From RGIG6375 sp964472725 (lineage in GTDB: Bacteria; Bacillota; Clostridia; Oscillospirales; Oscillospiraceae): a DNA stretch of 28,644 bases. The notes beneath the pieces are model-generated. The model made no database searches and was not told the origin of the DNA. It saw only the letters and a list, made by a program, of their open reading frames with translations. The translations under genes were made by a program, and so were the position numbers. Shown piece by piece: positions 22,879 through 28,644 of this stretch (position 1 is the stretch's first letter; each line of letters begins with the position of its first letter). The DNA lies in assembly GCA_964472725.1 (NCBI GenBank), contig CAYYLZ010000026.1, positions 1 to 28,644 of the forward strand, read 5' to 3'.

Positions 22879-23331
22879 TTACTTCAATTCTTCTACCCAT
22901 TTTCCGTCTTCTTTGTAGAAATAATATTCGCTGATGTTTTCGTTCAGGAAAACCTCCAGCATTTTATCCATTCCGTCGGCGAGGGGCAGCTGCTTCATTT
23001 CGCTCAGCTCCAGCCAGTAAACCTCGCCCTCGTCGGAGGAAACCGGAGTTCCCTCGAATTTATCTGTCTTATAGAAAAGCACCATGTATCGGGAGCCGTC
23101 GTCGTTTGTCCAGTCCTTTATTCCGCATAACTGCGGGGCGGAAATTTTCAGGCCGGTCTCCTCAAATACTTCACGGATGACAGCGCCGGTGAAGGACTCG
23201 CCCTTTTCCACATGACCGCCGGGGAAGGTAAGACCCGGCCAGTGAGGGTCTTTTCTGTCCTGCACCAGTACGCGGGTGCCGTCGTATATCATGCACATAT
23301 TTGTCATAGTGACGATTTCGGTTCTTGCCAT
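22879..23331 (-). CDS. NUDIX hydrolase (8-oxo-dGTP diphosphatase-like)
   Basis: A 150-residue single-domain NUDIX protein. The NUDIX box spans G39-L61 with all consensus residues (G39, E45, R53-E54, E57-E58, G60). NMCMIYDGTRVLVQDRKD precedes the box as in MutT-like enzymes, and the C-terminal WKM-like region ends FYKEDGKWVEELK. It should sanitise oxidised or otherwise non-canonical nucleotides. The ribosome site AGGTG is within the end of the MazG-like gene, three bases upstream, so the two are coupled. Confidence 0.9.
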   Translation of the reverse strand: MARTEIVTMTNMCMIYDGTRVLVQDRKDPHWPGLTFPGGHVEKGESFTGAVIREVFEETGLKISAPQLCGIKDWTNDDGSRYMVLFYKTDKFEGTPVSSDEGEVYWLELSEMKQLPLADGMDKMLEVFLNENISEYYFYKEDGKWVEELK

Positions 23332-23334
23332 GGT

Positions 23335-23652
23335 TCACCTGTTTTCTTCGAATATTATATTGGAGGGATACTTGCTTTGGTTCAATTCTTCCTTTGCCTT
23401 AATGACTTCTTCGATATCAATGTCATATATATTTGCAATAGCCAGTGTGTAGTAAATTACGTCCCACAGCTCTTCGTCTATGGTTCCTTTAATTTGTTCC
23501 AAGCTTTCGGCTTTGATATTTTTTCTCATTGCCCTTGAAAGCTCGCCGACTTCCTCCGCGAGTTTAAGAAAATAATCTTTCAGCAGCTCGGGGTGATGGT
23601 CTTTCTGCTTTATATAATTCTGCAGGTATTTTACCGTGGTCTTACCGTCCAT
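23335..23652 (-). CDS. MazG-like nucleotide pyrophosphohydrolase
   Basis: A 105-residue all-alpha protein with the MazG-type metal-binding pattern: KLAEEVGELSRAMRK (E33, E34, E37) and DEELWDVIYYTL (E60, E61, D64). The length fits stand-alone short MazG/dUTPase-superfamily enzymes. It should cleave a nucleoside triphosphate to the monophosphate and pyrophosphate. AGGAGGC precedes the ATG. With the adjacent NUDIX gene it forms a small nucleotide-sanitation pair. Confidence 0.88.
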   Translation of the reverse strand: MDGKTTVKYLQNYIKQKDHHPELLKDYFLKLAEEVGELSRAMRKNIKAESLEQIKGTIDEELWDVIYYTLAIANIYDIDIEEVIKAKEELNQSKYPSNIIFEENR

Positions 23653-23668
23653 AATGTGCCTCCTGTTG

Positions 23669-24322
23669 TTAATCCTTCCAAATAAAATGATAATTTATGG
23701 ATTCGCCGCCGTCTACCAAAATGTTCTGACCGGTGCAGAAGGCATTGGTGACGGTCAGGAAGTACGCCCATTGGGCAATTTCCTCGGGGGTCGCCCATCT
23801 TTTAAGGGGAGTTTCGTCCATTATCTGCTGCCACAGCTCGGGGTCGTTCATCACGCATTCGTTAAGGGGGGTCAGCACTCCGCCGGGGTCAAGACTGTTG
23901 CAGGTGGCGCCGTACTGAGCCACGCGTATCGCAACATTTTTGGTGTATGCCAATACTCCGCCCTTGCTGGCGCAGTATTCGGGGAACTCCGAGCCGGTAT
24001 GGGCGCTGGCGGAGCCGATATTGAGAACGGACTTGATTTTGTCCTGCACCCCGTATTTTTCCGTTATGCGGATAAGCGCTTTAAGATTGATGTCTATATC
24101 CGCTTCGTTTTGAGTGCCGGCATTGTTGATGAGTATTTCAACACCCTCGATTTGAGGCAGCGTATCCTCGTCGCGTATGTCGCAGACGTAGTGAGAATAT
24201 GCAGGGTGATCTATGCTTTGGGACTGCCTGTCAATGCCGATAACGGTGTGGCCCTCGCGCAAAAACAGCTCGGCAATGGCTTTGCCTATACCCTGTGAAG
24301 TTCCGGTTATCAAAGCTTTCAT
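23669..24322 (-). CDS. Short-chain dehydrogenase/reductase (SDR)
   Basis: A 217-residue classical SDR. The cofactor loop TGTSQGIG is at 6-13, NNAG at 66-69, active-site Ser about 104-106, and Y116/K120 in EYCASKGG. The C-terminus FCTGQNILVDGGES is typical. It is somewhat shorter than the 250-residue norm because the helix region after NNAG is trimmed. It is not closely similar to the SDR at 9921. Its ATG overlaps the stop of the VUT gene by four bases (ATGA). GGGTG lies upstream. Substrate unknown. Confidence 0.9.
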   Translation of the reverse strand: MKALITGTSQGIGKAIAELFLREGHTVIGIDRQSQSIDHPAYSHYVCDIRDEDTLPQIEGVEILINNAGTQNEADIDINLKALIRITEKYGVQDKIKSVLNIGSASAHTGSEFPEYCASKGGVLAYTKNVAIRVAQYGATCNSLDPGGVLTPLNECVMNDPELWQQIMDETPLKRWATPEEIAQWAYFLTVTNAFCTGQNILVDGGESINYHFIWKD

Positions 24323-25059
24323 TTCTTTTCACCCTTTCCCACAAATTTTAAATAATCTTTTCCCACCGCTTCGGCCTGCCATTTCTTCGTAATGCGATAT
24401 CCGATGGGGGAGAATGCTATCTCCATGATAAGCTCTGCAACTGCGCCGGTCAGCGCGCACATTGCGCATTGGAGTATGGTCCAGTGAAACCCGTTCCAGA
24501 ATACAGGAGCGAAGAATACGAATACGATGATGGAAAAGATAAAATTATCGAGGAATTGTCCGATAAAAGTGGATATATAGGCTCTCACGGCAAAGGCCAG
24601 CTTGCCGTCGGGATTTTTGCGGAATCCTTTCCCTATAAGCCAGTTCAGAGAATTGTTGATAAGCGCTGAGGCAAGGAACGCAACGGTGCTGCCCAGCAGA
24701 ATGAACCATGTGCCGCCGAATATTCCGTCAAAGGCGCTGTAATCTCCCGCGTTGGAGGGAATAGCGCTTGCGACAAAAAATATGAGGCAGGTCAGCAGAT
24801 TTATCATAGCAGCCAGCACGGTAATGCTGTTGGAGGCTTTCGGGCCGAAATGCTTGGTGATAATATCCATGCACATAAAGGAAAGCCAGGATATCAGAAT
24901 TCCGCCGTCAAGGGCGATCCAATCCAGCTGCAGCAGGGTCTTGTTGGCAAGCAGATTCATGCACACCACGCTTACCACAAAAAGCGTCACCACAGTGGCC
25001 GGTATTGCGCCGAGAAGCATCTTGAATTCCTGCAATTCGTAATGTAGTTTTCTTTTCAT
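24319..25059 (-). CDS. VUT-family membrane transporter (former DUF165; queuosine-precursor transporter class)
   Basis: A 246-residue protein with about six membrane helices. Family signatures are seen: SWLSFMCMDIITKHFGPKAS in the first half (the conserved Asp and the Phe-Gly block) and RAYISTFIGQFLDNFIF in the second half. The VUT family (YhhQ type) imports queuosine precursors; the presence of tRNA/rRNA modification genes in the same run (a TtcA-like and two RlmD-like enzymes) fits, but no queuosine synthesis genes are visible here. AAGGAT precedes the ATG. Gene overlap with the SDR shows co-transcription. Confidence 0.85.
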   Translation of the reverse strand: MKRKLHYELQEFKMLLGAIPATVVTLFVVSVVCMNLLANKTLLQLDWIALDGGILISWLSFMCMDIITKHFGPKASNSITVLAAMINLLTCLIFFVASAIPSNAGDYSAFDGIFGGTWFILLGSTVAFLASALINNSLNWLIGKGFRKNPDGKLAFAVRAYISTFIGQFLDNFIFSIIVFVFFAPVFWNGFHWTILQCAMCALTGAVAELIMEIAFSPIGYRITKKWQAEAVGKDYLKFVGKGEKK

Positions 25060-25104
25060 TGTTCTTGTATTATCCTTACAGGTCGTTAGGGTTTACGCCG
25101 TGGG

Positions 25105-26454
25105 TCAGCTTCGGCACAGCAAAGCCACACACTCAACATGTCTTGTCCTCGGGAACATATCAGCCGCAGTTAATTTTACTGCCTTATAACCCTTTTCCAC
25201 AAACAACTTCAAATCTCTTGCAAGGGTTGCGGGATCGCAGGAAACGTAAACCACCCGCTGAGGTGACATTTGCGCTACAGAGTCGATAACGTCGGGGGCG
25301 AGACCCTTGCGGGGCGGGTCGACGATTATTACGTCGGGAGCCAGTCCGGCTTCGGCAAAATGGCGGGCTGCGTCCGAAGCGTCGGCGCAGATGAAATCCG
25401 CGTTTTCTATGCCATTGCGGCGGGCGTTCTCCCTGGCGTCCTCGATTGCCGCGTCAACTATTTCCGCGCCTGTAACGTGGGCGCACCTGGAAGCGGCGTA
25501 AAGGCCGATGGTGCCGGTGCCGCAGTAGAGGTCAAGCACTCGCTCTGCGCCGGTAAGTCCGGCGTATTCTATAGCGCGGGCGTAGAGATTTTCCGCCTGC
25601 GGGGTGTTTATCTGGAAGAAGGAGCGGGGGGAGAGCTTGAAGCGCAGGGAGCAAAGCTCGGCGTCAATGCTTTCCTCACCCCAAAGTGTGATGAATTTAT
25701 CGGAAAGAATACCGTTGCCCTTGGAGCGGTTCACGTTGAGAACGATGGAAACAAGACCGGGGCAAGCAAGGATGATCATGTCGATAAGCTCTTCGCGGTG
25801 GGGCAGCTTGTCCGCTGCGGCAACTATGCATACGCATACGCCGTGGGCTACGCTGCGCACGAAAAGTCGGCGTACTATGCCCTTTGCAGTGTCCTCGTCG
25901 TAGGCGGGAACGGAGTACTTGTCCATCCAGCGGCGCAAAGCGGCAGCCGCAGCATCGGCCACGGCGTCCTGCAGCAAGCAGCTTTCGATGGGGACTATAT
26001 CGTGGCTGCGGGGACGATAAAAGCCGGTGACTGCCTTGCCGCCGCGCTGACCTACATTAAAAATAGCCTTGTTGCGGTAACGCTCCTGCTGAGGGGAGGG
26101 AAGGATCTCTTCTGCGGTGAGATCAAGTCCGCCTATGCGGTGCATAACATCGTCCGCGCGCTGCTTCTTTATGCGCAGCTCCTCCTCGTAGGAAACGTGG
26201 CGGAAATCGCAGCCGCCGCACTTGGAGCAGACGGGGCAGTCCGGCTCGATGCGGTGAGGGGAAGCCTGCAAAAGCTCCTCCACCTTTGCCCATACGGCGG
26301 TCTTGCTGACCTTTAGCAGCTTTATAACACAGCGCTCACCGGGTAGCGCGCCCGCCACGAATACGGCGCGTCCGTCGATGCGGGCAACGCCCTGACCCTC
26401 GGCGGTGCAGCCCTCGATATTGACTTCGTAGATTTGATTTTTAATGAGTTCCAC
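25105..26454 (-). CDS. RlmD/RumA-type 23S rRNA (uracil-C5)-methyltransferase, with TRAM domain
   Basis: A 449-residue protein. The TRAM RNA-binding domain occupies residues about 3-62; the Fe-S cysteine cluster is C73, C76, C79, C82 (CPVCSKCGGC); SFFQINTPQAE, LDLYCGTGTIG, VDPPRKG and the catalytic YVSCDPATLARDL follow. It is a standard-length bacterial RlmD. It begins with GTG at 26454 immediately after the TAA of the TtcA-like gene; GGGAGG sits 11 nt upstream. It should methylate a uracil of 23S rRNA using SAM. A second, TRAM-less paralog lies 2.3 kb downstream. Confidence 0.92.
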   Translation of the reverse strand: MELIKNQIYEVNIEGCTAEGQGVARIDGRAVFVAGALPGERCVIKLLKVSKTAVWAKVEELLQASPHRIEPDCPVCSKCGGCDFRHVSYEEELRIKKQRADDVMHRIGGLDLTAEEILPSPQQERYRNKAIFNVGQRGGKAVTGFYRPRSHDIVPIESCLLQDAVADAAAAALRRWMDKYSVPAYDEDTAKGIVRRLFVRSVAHGVCVCIVAAADKLPHREELIDMIILACPGLVSIVLNVNRSKGNGILSDKFITLWGEESIDAELCSLRFKLSPRSFFQINTPQAENLYARAIEYAGLTGAERVLDLYCGTGTIGLYAASRCAHVTGAEIVDAAIEDARENARRNGIENADFICADASDAARHFAEAGLAPDVIIVDPPRKGLAPDVIDSVAQMSPQRVVYVSCDPATLARDLKLFVEKGYKAVKLTAADMFPRTRHVECVALLCRS

Positions 26455-27171
26455 TTACTTCACTACCTCCCAGCCGGGCATGGGGAAACGCTGAATTGCC
26501 CGGAAAACCTTGGGTTTGAAATCCTTCTGCTCAAGGCTGAGCTTTTGGATAAGCTCCTTCACGTCCTGCCGCTTGCTTACGCCGTCCATGGGGCAGGTGT
26601 TTTTCACCACCGGCAGGGAATAACGGCGGGCGACAGAGGCGGTCATGGCCTCGTCGGCGTAAAGCATGGGACGGATCTGAGTAACGCCGCTGCGATCCAT
26701 AAATGTCACTGGACGGAAGCAACTTATGCGTCCCTCATATATAAGCGACATGAGATAAGTCTCCACCGCGTCGTCCATGTGGTGTCCGAAAGCGACCTTG
26801 GTGATGCCGTTGGCAACAAGCGTGTCGTTGAGCAGACCCTTGCGCATTTTAACGCAGAGGGAGCAGGGATTTTTCTCCTGCTTTACGTCGAAAACCACGT
26901 GGCGGATATCTGACTCTACATATATATAATCCACGTCCAATCTGCGGCAAAGCTCCCGCACGCCGGAGAAATCCATGTCCTCAAAGCCGATGCCGATGGT
27001 GATGGCGGCAAGGGTGAATTTCTTGGGATAATAGCGGCGCAGGGAGGCCAGAGAGCATAGCAAAGCGAGGGAATCCTTACCGCCGGAAATGCCAACGGCG
27101 ATGCGGTCACCCTCCTGAATCATGTCGTAATCTTCCACGCAGCGGCGGACAAGACTTGTAAGGTGTTCCAT
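26455..27171 (-). CDS. TtcA-family tRNA 2-thiocytidine synthetase / PP-loop ATPase
   Basis: A 238-residue protein. The PP-loop SGGKDS is at 29-34; CxxC at 103-106 (NPCSLCVKMRKG) and a further CPMDG motif near residue 194 provide the three or four cysteines of the TtcA Fe-S site; FGHHMDDAVET at 128-138 is the second ATP-site motif. It activates a cytidine in tRNA by adenylation and then thiolates it. I place the start at ATG 27171 (GGAG 8 nt upstream); a longer frame to 27237 would add a hydrophobic, non-homologous leader. It is the first gene of a run of eight minus-strand genes. Confidence 0.88.
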   Translation of the reverse strand: MEHLTSLVRRCVEDYDMIQEGDRIAVGISGGKDSLALLCSLASLRRYYPKKFTLAAITIGIGFEDMDFSGVRELCRRLDVDYIYVESDIRHVVFDVKQEKNPCSLCVKMRKGLLNDTLVANGITKVAFGHHMDDAVETYLMSLIYEGRISCFRPVTFMDRSGVTQIRPMLYADEAMTASVARRYSLPVVKNTCPMDGVSKRQDVKELIQKLSLEQKDFKPKVFRAIQRFPMPGWEVVK

Positions 27172-27292
27172 AAAGAAAACTCCGTTCTGAAGAAAAAACA
27201 GCAAAAATGAAAATTGAAAGTGAGAAAACGCGAGCAAATCGAAGCAAAAACGAGAAAAGCCGAGCTTTACAAGGATAAAGTGAAAAAAGTTG

Positions 27293-27321
27293 TTGACATG
27301 GTATTCCCGTTGTGGTATAAC
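27293..27321 (+). promoter_or_regulatory. Strong sigma-A promoter of rplM-rpsI
   Basis: A perfect TTGACA at 27293-27298, 17-bp spacer, and TATAAC at 27316-27321. It faces away from the TtcA-like gene. Confidence 0.93.
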
Positions 27322-27327
27322 TTAGAA

Positions 27328-27412
27328 GCCCTCAAAGGGCCATACAGAAGTATTTTAAAATGCATTGACTATAAAGTCAATCGCAAAAGATATTATTGGA
27401 GGTTAATGTTCC
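27328..27412 (+). promoter_or_regulatory. Likely L13 ribosomal leader RNA
   Basis: The roughly 90-nt leader between the -10 box and rplM has two small hairpins: GCCCT-CAA-AGGGC at 27328-27340 and TTGACT-ATAA-AGTCAA at 27365-27380. Firmicutes rplM genes commonly carry an L13 leader that represses translation when L13 is in excess; the position and size agree. The pairing to the ribosome site was not modelled. Confidence 0.5.
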
Positions 27413-27838
27413 ATGTCTACTTTCATGGCTAACAAGAATACCGTTGTTAGAAAATGGTATATTCTTGACGCTGCAGACAAGCCCCTCGGCCGCACTGCCG
27501 CTACCGCCGCCACCCTGCTGCGCGGCAAGCATAAGCCTGATTACACCCCCCACGTTGACTGCGGCGATTTCGTAATCGTTATCAACGCTGATAAGGCTGT
27601 TCTCACCGGCAACAAGCTCACCCAGAAGTACTATCGTCATCACACCGGATATGTAGGCCACCTGAAGGAAGTTCAGTACAAGACCCTTATGGCTACCAAG
27701 CCCGAGATGGCTATGAACCTTGCTGTTAAGGGTATGCTCGCAAAGAACCCCACCGGCCGTCATCAGCTGGACAGACTGAAGGTCTACAAGGGTGCAGAGC
27801 ACAAGCACGCCGCTCAGAAGCCCGAGATTTGGGAATAA
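27413..27838 (+). CDS. rplM: 50S ribosomal protein L13
   Basis: A 141-residue protein with the L13 hallmarks: WYILDAADKPLGRTA, LRGKHKPDYTPHVDCGDFV, YYRHHTGYVGHLK and AVKGMLAKNPTGRHQLDRLKVYKG. Early assembly protein of the large subunit. GGAGG lies 10 nt before the ATG. A few residues longer at the N-terminus (MSTFMANKN) than some homologs. It forms an operon with rpsI, 16 bp downstream. Confidence 0.98.
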   Translation: MSTFMANKNTVVRKWYILDAADKPLGRTAATAATLLRGKHKPDYTPHVDCGDFVIVINADKAVLTGNKLTQKYYRHHTGYVGHLKEVQYKTLMATKPEMAMNLAVKGMLAKNPTGRHQLDRLKVYKGAEHKHAAQKPEIWE

Positions 27839-27854
27839 GTGGAGGTACTGAATA

Positions 27855-28259
27855 ATGTATACTAGCAAGAAGCCTTATATGTACGGCACCGGCAGAAGAA
27901 AGTCTTCTGTTGCAAGAGTTCACCTGTTCCCCGGCGGAACCGGCGCTATCACCATCAACGGCCGCGATATCGATGATTACTTCGGTCTCGAGACACTGAA
28001 GCTCATTGTTCGTCAGCCCCTGGTCACCACCGATACCCTCGGCAAGGTTGACATCGTTGCTACCGTTACCGGCGGCGGCGTAACCGGTCAGGCCGGCGCT
28101 ATCCGTCACGGTATTGCCCGCGCTCTCCTTCTGGTTGACGAGACCTATCGTCCCGCCCTCAAGGCAGCCGGCTTCCTCACCCGTGATCCTCGTATGAAGG
28201 AGCGTAAGAAGTACGGTCTCAAGGCAGCCCGTCGCGCTCCCCAGTTCAGCAAGCGCTAA
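27855..28259 (+). CDS. rpsI: 30S ribosomal protein S9
   Basis: A 134-residue protein with GTGRRKSSVARV, GGGVTGQAGAIRHGIARAL, LTRDPRMKERKKYGLKAARRAPQFSKR. The basic C-terminal tail ending in KR contacts the P-site tRNA in the small subunit. GGAGG precedes the ATG. Codon bias is strong. Ends 30 bp before a terminator. Confidence 0.98.
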   Translation: MYTSKKPYMYGTGRRKSSVARVHLFPGGTGAITINGRDIDDYFGLETLKLIVRQPLVTTDTLGKVDIVATVTGGGVTGQAGAIRHGIARALLLVDETYRPALKAAGFLTRDPRMKERKKYGLKAARRAPQFSKR

Positions 28260-28289
28260 CAGAACTGGTTTTTACAATCAAATCGCTTC

Positions 28290-28326
28290 AAAAACCCCGG
28301 AAAATCACGATTTTCCGGGGTTTTTC
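28290..28326 (+). terminator. Rho-independent terminator after rpsI
   Basis: A perfect 16-bp stem (28290-28305 with 28310-28325) with core CCCCGGAAAAT, loop CACG, and its own T5 end. Confidence 0.95.
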
Positions 28327-28644
28327 TGTATCTTAACCGCTGATTAACTTTATCCCTTTTTGAAAGGATTTGACGCAGCCTGAACCGGTTTTTTTGAGTT
28401 AATGATGGGGGAAGTGGCCGTTTTTTGCCCCGTTTTGGTTAAAAAATGGGGGAAGTTTTGGCCTCTGGATGCCGTTCGGAATGGTTCTCTGCTCCTCTCA
28501 TTGTCCTTGCTTGAAATGTATAAAAATCATTTGTCAGGTCTGTTCGGTTTTGTCTCGATGTGACCAAACCGGATGCAGTTTATATCTCTTACATAGCCGT
28601 TCTCGGTCAACCGAGGGCGGCTATTATTATTTCTACGGAAAGGA
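28327..28644. other. Non-coding stretch with a duplicated motif and a hairpin
   Basis: About 318 bp without a convincing gene. It holds two copies of ATGGGGGAAGT (28405-28415 and 28446-28456), each preceded by GTTAA and followed by GGCC. Near the end AGCCGTTCTCGG (28595-28606) can pair with CCGAGGGCGGCT (28611-28622) with two G-T pairs and a TCAA loop, followed by ATTATTATTT. The last bases GGAAAGGA look like a ribosome binding site for a gene beginning just outside the window. Confidence 0.6.

Noticed and set aside
25270..26316. 348-codon plus-strand open frame
   Set aside because: Antisense to the TRAM-containing RlmD-type gene, whose motifs are all on the minus strand.

Overview
The window looks like a chromosomal segment of a Gram-positive Clostridia-type bacterium, probably a gut Oscillospiraceae/Ruminococcaceae relative. 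Reasons: consensus TTGAcA-17-TATAAT promoters, strong GGAGG-type ribosome sites, frequent GTG/TTG starts, intrinsic terminators, ribosomal-protein genes of Firmicutes type, and families common in that group (DUF2085, DUF4298, VUT, GH120, C_GCAxxG_C_C). Most genes are moderately GC-rich. A few (a PHP phosphoesterase, a GNAT, a four-helix-bundle gene) are clearly more AT-rich and lie beside palindromic repeats. Species is not determinable from the sequence alone.

Layout. 1-186: the 3' end of rplQ (L17) and its terminator. 257-4708: a phosphotransferase gene, then an ABC-2 exporter cluster (permease, ATPase, permease). The gene after the cluster is cut short by an exact 351-bp second copy of the phosphotransferase 3' end; a membrane-anchored unknown protein follows. 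4819-6331: a lipoprotein cyclophilin, a zinc-ribbon membrane protein and a DUF2085 protein. 6364-10715: a secreted polysaccharide deacetylase facing a glycosyltransferase / O-antigen-ligase-like pair, then a highly codon-biased SDR dehydrogenase. 10821-13195: a type-B carboxylesterase, a MITE-like palindromic element, and an AT-rich PHP phosphatase. 13287-17719 (minus strand): a tandem-ACT/metallo-beta-lactamase fusion with a DUF4298-NUDIX fusion, a GNAT and a frameshifted four-helix-bundle gene lying between two inverted ATATCGA hairpin arrays, and an MFS transporter. 17889-19629: a Cys-rich C_GCAxxG_C_C protein overlapping a radical-SAM/PadR fusion. 19682-27171 (minus strand): a closely packed run ttcA-like > rlmD-like > VUT transporter > SDR > MazG-like > NUDIX > second rlmD-like > GH120 beta-xylosidase. 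27293-28325: rplM-rpsI with promoter, likely leader RNA and terminator. 28326-28644: non-coding.

How it fits together. In many Firmicutes rplQ is followed by ecfA-ecfA2-ecfT-truA and then rplM-rpsI. Here the two ribosomal ends are separated by about 27 kb of accessory and housekeeping genes, so the whole window behaves like an expanded interval at a conserved junction. The best candidates for undescribed biology are the radical-SAM/PadR fusion with its Cys-rich partner, the repeat-bounded GNAT/four-helix-bundle cassette, and the paired ACT-MBL and DUF4298-NUDIX fusions. All functional statements rest on reading motifs and remembered family features; no database search was run.
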